A stretch of DNA of 64,000 nt, taken from assembly GCA_030411725.1 (NCBI GenBank), contig MU839836.1:372001-436000 (forward strand). The letters are read 5' to 3'. Every line of letters starts with the position of its first letter. Position 1 is the first letter of the stretch. The notes below the pieces were generated by a model. It worked only from the letters and a program-made list of their open reading frames with translations, was not told the origin of the DNA and ran no database searches. The translations under genes and the position numbers were made by a program. Origin of the DNA: Echria macrotheca (Eukaryota; Ascomycota; Sordariomycetes; Sordariales; Schizotheciaceae). Shown piece by piece: positions 45,101-57,825 of the stretch.

Positions 45101-48100
45101 TAACCTCGTGTTCCGTCTGGAAGCTCACCGTGGAAAGGGATTGCCCGTTCGCAGCATCCTACAGGCCGCAGTCCCGTCTCGGCCGTGTCACCGTCAATCA
45201 TTCAACCGCTACCGCAATTTGGATGCCGTTCTGGCTCACCTTCCGCCCCCGGTCTGTCTCGCAAACGCTGGCTCCGTGATAGAAAACTTTTTCGGCTGCG
45301 AAGCAGGCCCGATGGTCAGCCTCCGGGCCTATCCAACATCGCCTCCGCCGCGAAAGGTGTCGCCCGGTTCCAACAGCGAGCATACCCCGGCGAAAAGCAG
45401 CTATCTTAGAATCCACCTCCGGCACCAAGATCGTCTCCCTCGGGCTGGAGCCGTCGCCCTTCACCCTGTTCTCCTCGTGGCCGACCTTGCAAGGCCCCTC
45501 ACAGTGCACAGTTGGTGGGCTTGTCCGGCCCGTAGTCGAAACATGGCGGCGCCGTTCCTCGCACCCCCGACCGAGTTTGCGCCCGCTGCCAGAAACCTGC
45601 CAAACAGACGACGAGGTGAACAAAAAGGGCCAGCCCGCCTGCAAGAAGCAGACGACCATCACACGGCTCGTCTTCCTAGCGCGACCAGTGGAGAACCTCT
45701 CTGGTACGGACCTTGGCCGCCTTGGCAGCCTGATTCCTGGATTGTTGTTCTGACTTTCTAGAAAGCCACCCCCCTCCCCCCTGCCGTGCACTGGTGGCTT
45801 TTTCTTTTCCCATTCTCCCTGGCCGGGTGCGGCACATTGCCAGGGGTTTTCCGCTTTGATTTGCTCCTTTTTGGCTCACCGTGAAAAAATTTTCGCTATC
45901 CAATTCCAATCTTCATTTCGCAGCGAGAAGCGAAGAAGCAACAAGGGCAGAGCGATTGAGGACGGCGACGGGCTCGGTCGAGTGTCCGGGCTGCCCTATG
46001 GAAAGCAGGTGACTCACAGAGTTCGGGGAGCGATGGCTTCAGGGAGCCATTAGGGCAGCAGGGCATACATTGTTTGCTGCGTTGATGTCCAATGTCGACT
46101 GTTTTTTCTGGCGCTGGGCTCTGGCTGGTCAATCACACCCCGCTCCCCGTTGTTATGGATGCATGATGGCCGCCCCCGATTGGAAGGGTCGAGGACTTCG
46201 CGGTACGGAAGACGCCAATGCTCGACCGGTGCGTCTCTGGTGCTGCACGCCTGGGCGACCACCCCTGCCATTGCCTAACAAAGTCGAAGGTGAATGGAGA
46301 AGACTCCTCCCACTCCGCTCCTCCACGGCGGACCAAAATAGGAGAAACTCCAGGCCGACACGGAAGATGCGACAGAGCACCCGGCGCTCGCAGTCTCGAT
46401 GCCTCCCTCACCGACAATTCCAACGCAGTTAGCCTCCAGGGTCCCGCCGGCCATGCACGGCCTGCTGCATGTTCATGCCTGGAGGGGGGTGAAGAGTTGC
46501 GCGGCAGCCTCTTATACGCTGGCCTGCCCGGTTTGGCCCTCGACGCGGCCTCTGACGTAGCGCTTCTACCCACATAATCGGTAAATATTTGCACGATGCC
46601 GGTATCGAGTCTATCTCTGTCCAATATTCTGGCGCCGGCAAGTCGTCGCGGAAGAGCACAGAAGACCAGAGAGAACATCACCATCGGGAGCGGGACGGCG
46701 GCGCAGGCACAAGTCGTTGAGTGAGACCTGCGGGAGTCGATCCCTCGGAGCCCAGTCGGACCCTTTGGACGATCACGGCTCTGTCTAACTTAATCTGTTG
46801 GTACACGTAACTATGAGCGGCATGGACTGCGCAGCGGCACACGCACGGGAGCAGAAGAAGCAAAAATTAAGGTCAAGATGTTGAAAAATAAATGGTCTTA
46901 TCAGAGCCCATGACAAGATGTACCCCTTGTCCGACCACAACCCCTTACCCGTCGCGGCGGTCCAGTCGAAATTGCACACCATTTTGCACGTGAAATTGTG
47001 ACGAAATCGCGCCAGCTTGTGCGACGACGACGACGGCGAGGAGTGTGTAACCCCTTTCCTTTTCCTCGAACCAGCTCTCAGCTGCGCTTCTCGAAACCAG
47101 CAGTGGAGCGGCTTTCCACAGAGACAGGATGCCGGCAGCAGTCCGCACCGCTACGGATCGACCGAGTGATCCTGTGCCTCGGTCAGATGCCAGCTTTCCG
47201 GTGCGGCCTCTCGGCTGTGGGGACGAAAGTGCTGAAAGGCAGCCAATCACCGGCCCAGCGCACAACGCAGATACGTCCGCTCGCTGACGACTGGCTTCCT
47301 CTCCTTTCTGAGGGAAGAAGACACGCAGCCAGTATCAGCCCTCGGTCCGGGTTTGCTCGTCGTCTTCGCCTTGCCCCGAAGATGAAGGCGAAGTTCTCTG
47401 GAAACATTCCGGATCGGGGCAGAATCCAATCAACCAGCGACGTTGAGGAGCACTGTGAAGGTGAGGCATCGCGCATTGCAGCTGAAGGGGCGTGTTTCAC
47501 ACTTCCCAATTCCCTCTGGCGACTGGCATCTATCCCTCTTTTGAAAAAAAGTCCGTCTTCTCCCTGTCTGGCTGATGGTCGACGGCCGCCAATGCACCCG
47601 AAAAAAAGAGTGCAGAAACGGTGCAGTGTGCGCTGCCAAGAGCCACAACCCCAAGTGGGTCCTGATTAGGGCCTGCGCTGCGAGGAAATTCCATTTTCCC
47701 GTTGGGAAAAGTGCAGGTTCCCGAGCGTTTGGGTCCGCGCAAGCCTCAGCGGACGCGTGGTGGCGCAGCAGTCCAAGTGGGTCAGCCACCCCCGGGACTG
47801 TGGAGCACGGCGCGCCGGAATTTTCCCAGTTCCGATCTGTACTCGCCTTGGGCCGCCACCCGGCGCACAGGCCCAGATCTTTCTTCCAACTTCTCCCCGA
47901 AATCAGGCATTACCAATCCGCGGCCCAACGTCGTCCTCTAACCTCGCGCCGACCGCGTTTCCCACCTCGCAGTTATCGGCCTCGACCGAGTTGCCGGTTC
48001 TACGTCACTTGCTTTTTGGAATCGACATTTCACCATGACACAGCCAAGCCGCGCACTAAAGCCACGCCCCTCGCCGATCCGTGCGAATGACTCTGCCTTA

Positions 48101-50911
48101 GGCCGCATCCCGCTCTCGACCCGATGTGGCTGAGGCAATTACACTTCTTGCCCACCACGCTTGACTCACCGCAATAAGACTTTTGTTGGCGACCGTCACG
48201 GGACCTCGAACCACGATAACTCGACGAAGATCGGGGCGATGGCCGCGAATTTCGATGCGCGTCCAAGTCCAAGTGGACGGTCGACGGTAATGATGTGGCT
48301 GGGCTGTTCAAAAAACAATGGGATATTGGCGGAACCGAGGGAGGCTCCCGCGTTTCAAACTTGTTGGCGGTGACTCACACTCTTTTTTCGGCTGCGGTGG
48401 GATGGACATCAACGCCAGTGCCTCTGATCTCCATCCCACGACCCGCAACGTCCTGGGCTACGCACACCGCTGTGCGCCATCCGACTTCTGCGATGTTTAT
48501 CCCGAGTTGACTTTCGTCACGCTAGCCTTGCTGCCCTGGCTAGCGCTGTGCAGGAGCGTAGCACTCTTTCTCTTATCTCGCGTTGCCACTGCTGGAGTGT
48601 TATGGGTCCGGGAGAGGTGACGGCCTATCAGTCGGTGACGGATGGGGCTCTTCTCATTGGACTTGGAAGCCGACAAGAGACCGATCTGACGAGTTTTGCT
48701 GGGTGCTCCCCGGGGTATGCGAAAAAGCGTCGACGCCCATTTGTGGCTATACAGGCAGCAGCAGCCAAGGCGTCGCATCCCCGATGAGGTTTTGGCTTTT
48801 GACCCATCGGCCAGATTTCTGAGTGGTTCCTGCAGAAAGCTTATCGTCGAGGGATTCCGGATGTTTACTCGATGGGCATTGCCACGCCCAGGCGGTGTGC
48901 CATTGGGCCAAGGACTGCCCACGCCGCCTTTCTGCTGTGTGCCCCGCCGGACAAGTCAGGACCCCCTTTTTTTTTTTACCTAACGCCTGCAAGTCAACTG
49001 GTCCTCGACATGTCCCCCGCCACCGCTCCTCTCTGCTGTCTTGATGCCTTTTGGGTAGAAGTCGTCGAGAGAGGGAGCCGATGGAGCCGCTGTGTTCTGG
49101 AAGCCTCCTGATGGCTTTCCAGAGGGTCCTTCGCCAATGACGATTGTCCAGTGACGTTATCCCGTTGCCGCTCTTGCAGGACCAGCTGAAATGCACCGAG
49201 GGTTGGAAGGCGGAGTTGGTGGGGAGGGAGCCTTGGTGTCGTTTGGTCACAGTGACGCCGACAGGATACAGTCACACCCTACACGGCTTGCTAAGTTGAC
49301 ACTGGGGATGTTTTGTTTACATGGACAACGATACGGCAAGTTTCTCACGCACTGTGGGAGGACCTTGGCTAGGCGTTATGGTTGACGACAGCATCGTCAC
49401 GGGACTGGGCAGTAACCTCTTTGCGTAGCCTGTGGGAGCCAAGCATGGTCCGCGACCCGTTTGTGAAGGTCCAGTCGCAAGACGATATCTCTAGGACCTT
49501 GACGAAGCACTATGACTCGCGAGAAGGAGCAAATGAACGGCCTGCTTACTCCGGGATGCTGCAAAGGCCGAGTTCGCCCTGTTGCGGCTGATGCTGACGC
49601 AAGTTTGGAAGGTGATTGGTCAGAACCAACATACTCACCGAGCGAGTGGGAGGGGACACTTGATGCCTGGCGGTTATGGATGGACCGCGATCGCGATCAT
49701 CGAGGTCTTTTGGCACGGAGCTCATTGGGAATGTTCCGTCTTGTTTTCCATCACGTAGCTTGGATAAAGTCTCGTGCCGCGCGTGAGTCATCCACGGATT
49801 CACAAGTTCGATTGACCAGCAATGTAAAACGGCTTGAAACTCGGATGGGCGGCCTCATGAATTAATCATGATGATTTTTGTTGACTTGGTGCATGGTGCC
49901 GTGAGTGAGTGATTGTGGATGTGGACGTGGGAGTGCGCGTCCGCGTGGGAGTGCGGGTGAAGTGGTCGTCACCGCGTCGCAGCCTTGCGAGACGCATGTC
50001 GTTGGTTGACTGACTGCCTTGGCTGCCTGCCTGAACCGTTCGGGGATGGGCTGCCCGGGTCCGGGGGATGGTGGTGGGTGGGGGTTTGTGTCACATTCCC
50101 TTTTCCCGCACTCTTCTCCTTGACATCTTTCCTTCTCCATCTTTTTTTGCATTTTCCCGTTTTTGATAGATGCGGATGTGGAATGTGAATGTAAATGCGG
50201 CACAGCCTCACCGTTTCCACTGACCACCATAAAGGTGCGTTGTGGGTGTCCTGCTGTATGCAGCCCTACAACGTACAAGCCACCCTGATCCCTCACTCAT
50301 CCCGCCCTGAAACTCCCAATTCCCAAAAATACGATTGGTGCATCTGCGACCACACAGCCTTTTTAGGAGGAGATGCGACTGCGCAGCTGCGCATGCACCA
50401 CCTTACACTTTACCTAGTTAGCGTTCCCCGTTCCCTTGCTTTCCCAAGGGAGGAAAAGAGGAAGAAAAAAAAAGGGGGGTGGTTGCCTATCCCGAATGTC
50501 GGTAGTTGAGAGATGGGATGATGACGGGACGGGGACCGTGACAAGGACATGGTGAGCTGCACTGCACAGCCTTGTCCCTTATCGGGATATTTCTTTTACA
50601 CTGGTGTTTTGTTTTTTGAGCCTCACGAGGCTGAGTGGAATTTTCTCTTTCCATATTCGGATTGTGGGAATAACATAGGTAACATGGGAATTACATTTTG
50701 CAATGCAGCAGATGTTGCAATTATTTATCTACGCCCACAGTAGTTTTTACCTTGTTGTGAGGCAGGATACGGAAATAGCTCAGACCGGTACTGACAGTCT
50801 TGGTTTTCCAATCTACGTCTACTATCTAGCTAAAGTAGAAAAGTGAACAGACCCATTATATCCTGCACAATCTGAATTCCATATTCCGTTAACAAGATAT
50901 GTGCAACAAAG
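42198..50911. other. 8.7-kb upstream region of the gp1-like gene without a convincing gene
   Basis: A GC-rich region with many overlapping frames of 100-230 codons (for example 45072-45761 plus, 46133-46684 minus, 46998-47669 plus), none with a recognisable domain or matching splice partner. A T tract lies at 48967-48978. A 117-codon frame at 49512-49865 (plus) is the most protein-like but remains unsupported. It would contain the promoter of the minus-strand gp1-like gene (near 42200-43100) and the 3' flank of the kinase gene. Confidence 0.45.
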
Positions 50912-53900
50912 CTAAACCAGACTCTCCCGACGTCCATCCCGTGTTTCTGACCTCCGCCGGTCCGGCCTCCGCCGCCGTTCACCCAGCGTTCTCTCATCGA
51001 TGGACACGGCCCGACGGATACCCTGCTCCTCCTGTCCTGGAACAGTGAGGTGGTCTCCATATCGCCTGTGCTCGTGATCCCTCTCCCGCCCGTGATCTCG
51101 CTCCCGGGAGTAGTCTCCATCCCGGCCCCGGTGCCTGTCCCTCTCCCGCTCCCTTCCGATCGTCCGGTTCTCCTCCACGTCGACATCAGACCTAGCCCCC
51201 CTGAAATACGGAGGTGGCCTCGACGGTCTGATCCTCAAATTCCTGGCCGCCATTTCCAGGCTACGAGCACCATCTTCGGTCTGGATAATCTCTGGTACTC
51301 TTCCGCGAGGCGAGGGCTCGCGATCTCTCTCCAAGGCGATTGCCCGCCTCGGAACAACAATGTCCTGTCCGTGATGCTCGTCGCTTCTTCGCAACATATC
51401 TAAAATCGCCTTGATGGGATGGATCGCCTCTCTGATCAGCCCCAACAGCCTCATCGGTGCCCCAGCCTCCAGCGCTGCGATCGTCAACTCCACAGCCCTC
51501 CTCCCTTTCCAGTTGTAAGGCATCTGCGAGACCGTCCCGAGCCGACGAAGCACCGCCATCCCCACGTCCGAGTACGGCACAGTCTCCCAGCTATCTGAAT
51601 ACTCGCTTCTCCATTCCAGCCGCTCATCCCGCGAACTCCTCGACCGCTCTCTTTTATCCCGCGCTCGACCCTTCACATCATAAATCTTGAGTAGCCGGAC
51701 CATATCGCCCGAACCGCCGTCTTCAGCCAAATCCATGATTTCCCTCCAGTTCAGCGACAGCCAGGCGCCGTGCTCGAGCAGTGTCTCTGTTAGGGCGTAG
51801 TTCCCATGCTTAACGGCCTGGTAGAGCGCGTTGACGTGTCTCTCGTCGCTCGCGAGCACCTTTGCTCCGTGGTGCATCAACAGCTTGGCAATACCAATGC
51901 GGTTGTGCACCACAGCCGTGATGAGCGGTGTGCCGTAGCGCTTGCTGGGGGCCTCGAGGTCGGCCCCGTGGGCGATGAGCAGCCGGACCATGTCGTCCTT
52001 GTCGGCCACGATTGCTGCGTGAAGGGGAAAGCCGTAGAGTCGACACGGCGCGTTTGCGTCAAAGTTGTCGTTGAGAAGGCCAGACAGGGCGGCGATGTTG
52101 CCGGCGCTAATGGCCGCGCAGAGGTAATCGCCCACCAGCGCGAGGGTGATGTGCATCTCTAGAGCAAGCTGGTTTTCCTCATATGTCCAGCTGGGGACTG
52201 TGGACAGAACGTTCTGCATGACGGTGCTCCGGACGAAACGGTCCTCCGACCAGGTGGACTGGAGAGAGCTGACGCTCTCGGTCCAGACGTACGTCTCAGC
52301 AGAAACCGACCGGATGGTGCCGTCGGCCTGTTCGAGACTGACCTTGACCTGGCGACGTCGGAGGCACGGGATATACCTTTGAGCATGAGAAGACTCGGAA
52401 TCCGAGTCGTCGTCGGCCGGCGGCGTCATACTCCAGAGCGTTTGTTCCGACGTGGAAAAGAGCAGGTCGCAATAGCGGAGGGCGTCGGACCGCACACCCA
52501 GTATGAGAAAACCGTCCACCTCTCCGGTCGGAGACGGGGATATCGTGTGCGTGTCGCCCTTTCGATCTCGTATGTGCTCCATGATTCGCGGTGTGAAGCG
52601 AGAATCCTTGATCACGGCGCAGTTGAGACCCTTCGGCCGCCACCTGTCGTAACCTGTCAGCCGGGCCGGCACCATGGCGTCGCAGGCGTTCTTGATGGAT
52701 ATGTCGGCGTGAGACCAGTCGGCGGTGGAGGGGTAGAGACGGCGTCTCAGTTGGGGCGCGTAGACGCCCTTCACCGAGGCGGCGGCGAGTGCGTGGAGCA
52801 TGGCAGGGAACATGAGACGGCCGTAGACGAACAGGTTGCTTCCTTGTGGGTTGTAGGTCTGGGCCTCGTCGAGCATCTCTTTTGATGGGTGGTTCATGCC
52901 CGCGCGGATGTAGGACGGTACCATTGTCGCGGTCGGGAGTGGGATGCTGTCCTTCCGCAGATAGGGCGGTGGCTTGACCGGCGAGGGCTGGATAAAATCT
53001 TGGTCGTGTGAGTTGATCCTCCGTATAGTCTGTAAGGCTGTGACTTGTCGATGGGGTTCCCCACCATCCCGTCTACGAGCGGTTTCTCCTTCGACATCTG
53101 AGGCCTCGGTTTTGGGTGGTTTCGTGGGCGGTCTCTCAGATAGTCCGAGTGACGATGCGGTGACGGGTGCGAGTTGTTGGCTGACAGCCTTCACCGTGTC
53201 GGTCCCCTTGATTCCGTCAGGAGTCATGCACTTAGAGCAGATGTACAAGTGCTCGCTGCTGTCATCGATAATGTTGCCTCGAAGCTGAGCAGCCGTCGGA
53301 CGTTCGTCTACCGGGTACTGGAGCATTCTCGATATCCAACCAAGTGTTTTTAGATCCTGACTGGACATGGAGCTCTGGGTCTGTAGATCTTTGATCCATA
53401 GTCTGATCGCCTCTTGGTTCTGGGACAGGAAAGTGACATTCTGGGTACCGTGAGTTTCGAAGAACCGGTCTATGTCATTGATCGATCGGTCTGCCAATAC
53501 GGTGGCCATTTCGAGAAAGACACATCCCAGGGACCAGATATCGCTAGCAGTGTTTCGACCCTACATATCATTAGTTCCGTTCTAGGTGTCCCGGGCGTTT
53601 CTTACATTCTCGCCTTGCAACATCTCCGGGGGCTTGTACCGCTTGGTGAACCCTTCGTTGTTTCCCGTCGTGGTGCTCTGGTCATTGGTGCCCCAGGCTC
53701 GAGACATGCCAAAGTCGGTCAAGTAGACAGTAGAGCCCTTGACCAAAATATTTTCAGGCTTAATGTCGTTGTGCCGGACTCTTTGTGAGTGCAGGTATGC
53801 GAGAGCCGTGGCGAGGCAGCCGAAGAACGGTCTCAGAAGTCGCTTTCGGACGATGGGATCCGTAGCCGCGTTCCGCAGAAACTCTTCCAAATCGCAGTCT

Positions 53901-54670
53901 GCCACCGGTGTCATGACGATACCCACAGTGTCGCTGTCGGTATACGACCCTACCAGCTTGACAATGTGGTCATGGCAAAGTCGCTTCAACGAATTGAGCT
54001 CGGCCTCAAACTCTCGAAGGACGGTGGAGTCTAACAGAACCGAAAGACCACGAGAAAAGCACTTCCGGACAAAGGGTCGAGCAGAACGGAGACTGACGAC
54101 GGACTCGACGATGCCCTGACGTCCGCCTCCTAGAGAGCGGCGATCCCGAAAGTATTCATCGCCTGGCCGCAGGAGGTGGAGATGTTTACCTCCTTCTTCG
54201 AGCGCAGCAATGTCCGACTCCTGACACGCGACCAGGGCCTGCAGCTTGAGGAACTTGTTGCGCAACGTCGAGCCTTTGACAGCACTGGGAAGGTTCCCGT
54301 CCGTGTACGGGAGGGCGGAATCGTAACGGCCCTCTTTGACGAAGTCGTCGAGCAGCTCGGGACAGCCCAGGATCTTCAGCACGGCAAAGGTGCGTGGCCG
54401 GAGACTCCATTCACCCTTGCCATGCTGAGCCAGAAGCTCCGCAACGAGGGGAAAGACGCTGTCGCCGAGTGGCCTCGTTTGTCTGAGTGCCTGTTCCAAT
54501 TCTGGAAGGTGCGGCTTCAAGTTGCGCTCCAACTCTTCCTCGGACGAAAACCGAGGAATCGTTGTTGCCCGCGCGGCCTCAGCTTGTCGAGCATAGTGCG
54601 GCCTCGAGAGAGCGGTATCGTCATCTTCATCCCCACAGCAAGTCTGGTAGAAGGGAGCGTCGTATGGCAT
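50912..54670 (-). CDS. Serine/threonine kinase fused to an AIG2-like fold and ankyrin repeats
   Basis: A 1,237-residue protein from exons 54670-53606 and 53560-50912. The 45-bp intron has GTAAGA, an AACTAATG branch and a GTAG acceptor, and restores the kinase segment SDIWSLGCVFLEM. A helical N-terminal region (1-175) precedes the kinase (about 180-445): LGGGRQGIVES (180-190), VRKCF Lys203, HNDIKPEN (300-307, an HRD variant that keeps Asp, Lys and Asn), DFG (319-321) and PPE (347-349), so it is probably active. Residues about 598-784 resemble an AIG2/gamma-glutamylcyclotransferase-like domain (LFVYGRLM 598-605, MVPARLTGYDRW, VDGFLILGV, AETYVW). Its usual catalytic Glu seems replaced by Phe. 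Ankyrin repeats cover about 832-957, then an Arg/Asp/Glu-rich tail. It is divergent from the HeLo pseudokinase gene. Confidence 0.85.
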
Positions 54671-55295
54671 CGTGGTTGATCATCACTTGAACTTGGTTTG
54701 CGTGTCAACTTGGGTCTCCGATGATGGGAAGGAAGGTGCAACTTGCAAACACGGCCCAGACATTTCTACCCCTCGCCACGGGACAATCAGGTGAGAATTC
54801 TTTTCCATTTTAGAAGTGCATCTTTTCTTGCCAATGCAATATTCCGCGTGACTCTGCTCGTTTGTTGCTGAACAGTGCCCCGACGACGAGGAGCTCGCTA
54901 ACTTCGACCAAGCCACGCCGCCTCGAAATCGCAGTACAGCAGTGCAATCGCATCTCACAATGCTTTTTGGCGCTACATTCATGACTCTACTCGGCCTCAA
55001 TGGCATGTTTCGTGCATTGGTGGACATCTTGGCCGCCCCAAGGTGCCGCTCAGTTGGTGACAATGTCACACCACCGACGCCACACCGACCGCTGAGTGGT
55101 GAACACAGCTGCGCTTTCCCGCATAGGGGCTTAGTAGCGCATGCTCTTGGTCTCGTCCTCAAAATTGACCCCTTCCTCGCAGATAGCTCCCGGCCGGTCT
55201 CCCATAATCCTGGTGTTGTTGGTTTCCGCCGTTTTCCGATCTTCCCCAAACATGGCAAACACCAACCTTCCCCGTACCTCAAACACTCTCACAGA
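54671..55295. promoter_or_regulatory. Shared divergent promoter region of kinase/AIG2/ankyrin and HeLo-pseudokinase genes
   Basis: A 625-bp non-coding segment between two divergent starts. No strong TATA box was seen. Open frames crossing it look random. Confidence 0.6.
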
Positions 55296-57284
55296 ATGGA
55301 CCCAGTAGGACTATCTCTCGGAGCAGTGTCTCTTGTATTCCAGCTTTTTGCTGGCTGTGTCAAAGGTACGAATCCGTCTGTAATGTTTGTTTACCCCTAT
55401 TAACCTTTTGCAGCCTACAAACTCCTCTCCGAAGCCCATGGTCTGGATAAAAAATACCGCTCGTATCTCATCCGCTTCAAAGCCGAGCAGTTTCGTCTCC
55501 TAGACTGGGCGACGGTTGCAGGTCTTTCGGACCGCGACGAAACCGGGCTCATCAGCAAGATCAACCGCGCAGTCATCATCAATATCCTGGATGAGCAACA
55601 CCGTCTGCTGATGCGCTTTGGGAGACTCGACGAGAGGCTCCGACCATTAGCTGCACCTCTTCTTGTTGAGTATGATGGGACTGCAGAGGCAAAGGAGACC
55701 GCAGAATCGGACCTGTCAGAGCGGTATCCACAAAGCAACCAGCTCCTCCGAAAGGCACTATCTTTCATTGATGCCACCAGCAAGTACCCGTCTAGGCTTC
55801 GGTGGGCTTTTTGCGACAGAGCCAAGGCGGACGAGCTGCTCTGCCGCATTTCTGATCTCAATAACACCCTGCGGGACCTACTCAACAGGGAACAGCTGCA
55901 GTCCTTACGGGAACAGGAACAATCCACGCAGTATCAGATCATGCAGCTGAACAACAAGATGGACCACTTGATCGAGATCGTGGACGCAGGCCTGGTATAT
56001 CAGATGCAGTCCTTACCCAGCCGCGTTCTCGATTGGAGCCTCAGCTCCACGGCGGCACAACCAAGGCTCGGACATGCGGCCCTTGAAGGACTCGCCACGG
56101 TCGCCAAGCTGAAGGCTACTGTCCTCTCGACGGAAGAGGGCGGGACAATCAGCAGTTCTCTAAGATCCAAGCTCAACCTGGAGTCCTCCTCCTCAGATAT
56201 CTCCATTTCGCCAGAAGCGAGGCTCAATGCTTCCGAAGTCTTGCTTGACGTGAGCCCGCCCAACCTCAACAACCGAAGTGCAGGCTGGTTCCAGCCCAGA
56301 GGCAAACCGTCATCAAGCCGCCACCGCATCTGGGTGGAGTGGACAACCATCCCACCGCAGCGGTACAACTCGCCGAGCTCCGGACCGGAAGCCCGTACGA
56401 TTCGCCGTCTGGAATCGCTCGTGTCCCTCCTTCGCCAGAGCCACCAGACCGCCCAACTTCGCGCAGTACCCTGTGTAGGCTACTACTCGTTTCCCTTCCC
56501 ACATCATAGAGCGAGCCAGCTTCAACTCCATTATGGTTTGGTCTATACCAACCCACCCGGCGTCAACCCCGCCTCGCATCCCGTATCTCTGCGACATCTG
56601 ATTAGTACCGCACCGAGACCAGGTCTAGCAGAGCGGCTTCTCCTCATGCAGACCCTCGCCGGCTGTCTCGCTCGGCTGCACGCAGTCAACTGGCTGCACA
56701 AGGGGCTCCGGAGCGAGAACATTCTCTTTTTCGTCAACGGAGGGAGCGCTGCAAAGAGTACCGATCCGGTTGACATGTCTGATCCGTACATCTCGGGGTT
56801 TGACTACGCAAGGCCGGCCGAGTCCGCATCGCTTTCGGAAGCGCCTTTTCAGCGTGACCTGCTCTGCGAGATTTATCGTCATCCTGCTGTGCAGGGACAG
56901 GCGCCCCTCGAGCCGGGCCAGGGCGGGTTCCGCAAGGTCCATGATATCTACAGTTTAGGGCTTGTGATGATGGAAATCGCCGAGTGGAAGACTGTCGATG
57001 CCATTCTTATTGATGTTCTGCGGAGTCGGGGGAGTCATCATGGTAAATTGTCAGGCCAGGATGTGCTCGATGCGCGAGAGACGCTGATTCGGGGCCTGGC
57101 GAATCCGCGGCAGTCGGGGCTGGCGACTTTTGTGGGTGGGATAGCGGCGAGGGCGATATGGGCTTGTATTGAAGGCGAGAGTCTGCTGGGGAACAAGGGG
57201 GACGATGAGGGAGCGGGCGGCGCAGATTTGCAGGCCCGTTTCTTCGAGGCCGTCTCGAAGCCTTTGTCTATGGTGCGCGTTTAG
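55296..57284 (+). CDS. HeLo-domain protein with C-terminal pseudokinase
   Basis: A 646-residue protein from exons 55296-55365 and 55414-57284. The 48-bp intron has GTACGA, a TTAACC branch and a TGCAG acceptor, and rebuilds AGCVKAYKLLSEAHGLDKK. The N-terminus MDPVGLSLGAVSLVFQLFAG is typical of HeLo (prion-inhibition and propagation) domains, helical bundles (about 1-190) that in HET-S act on membranes in cell death and are related in fold to the MLKL four-helix domain. The C-terminal half (about 325-630) is kinase-like but degenerate. The beta-3 Lys position of the family (VEWK) is VEWT here (331-334), HRD is replaced in LHKGLRSENILF (451-462), and DFG is replaced by GFD in SGFDYARP (484-491). 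It should therefore be catalytically inactive. The gene shares its promoter region with an apparently active kinase. Confidence 0.87.
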
Positions 57285-57825
57285 CTGATCAAACTGGAAG
57301 GGTCCGTCTTTGGCTGGAAACAATCATTCTCCCTCGAGACATGAGATGGGCAATTGTGGAACATCTTGAGTGACCTCTGAGACTTCGATATTAGATAATC
57401 CTTGACATTCGCGGCAATCAAGTTATGATGGGGGTGTGAGGGTGAACTGATCTATAGACTATCTGGTCTATGGTGGTGATGTGTGTGAGTTGTGTGAAGA
57501 TGGAAAAGGCTGAAAGGCCCAGGATGGAAGATACCTATGGTGGTGTGGAGCCTATCAGGCACCCACACCCCGCAACAAGTTATGTTTGCGGCACCAGGTG
57601 GGTGATTGGGCGGTAAGGTTTTGTTTGGACCACCTTTTGTTCTGATTCTAGACTGTCTGTGGGGATCTGACATGAAAATAGGGGCACAAATAAACAAGCC
57701 CCTGAGTCCACCAAAATAGCCGAGATGACTCCACCGTTAAGTGAACCTCAGTTGTACTACCTACTACCTACGCAATACTCGGTTCCTCGCGTTTGATTCC
57801 ACGCAATCCTAAGTTTATTATTCGC
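57285..57825. other. Intergenic, 541 bp, between two convergent genes
   Basis: The 3' flanks of the HeLo-pseudokinase and the 94-aa gene. It contains TCTATAGACTATCTGGTCTATGG-like short repeats near 57451-57473. No gene was seen. Confidence 0.5.

Noticed and set aside
44868..48090. Several overlapping 170-230-codon frames on both strands
   Set aside because: In GC-rich DNA such frames occur by chance; they overlap each other and none shows a motif.
49512..49865. A 117-codon plus-strand open frame with fairly natural composition
   Set aside because: No homologue, domain or promoter was recognised; the evidence is too weak to call a gene.
50912..54670. Two separate genes (kinase and ankyrin protein)
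   Set aside because: A canonical 45-bp intron joins the ORFs in the middle of the kinase domain and restores its conserved SDIWSLG motif, so one gene is favoured.
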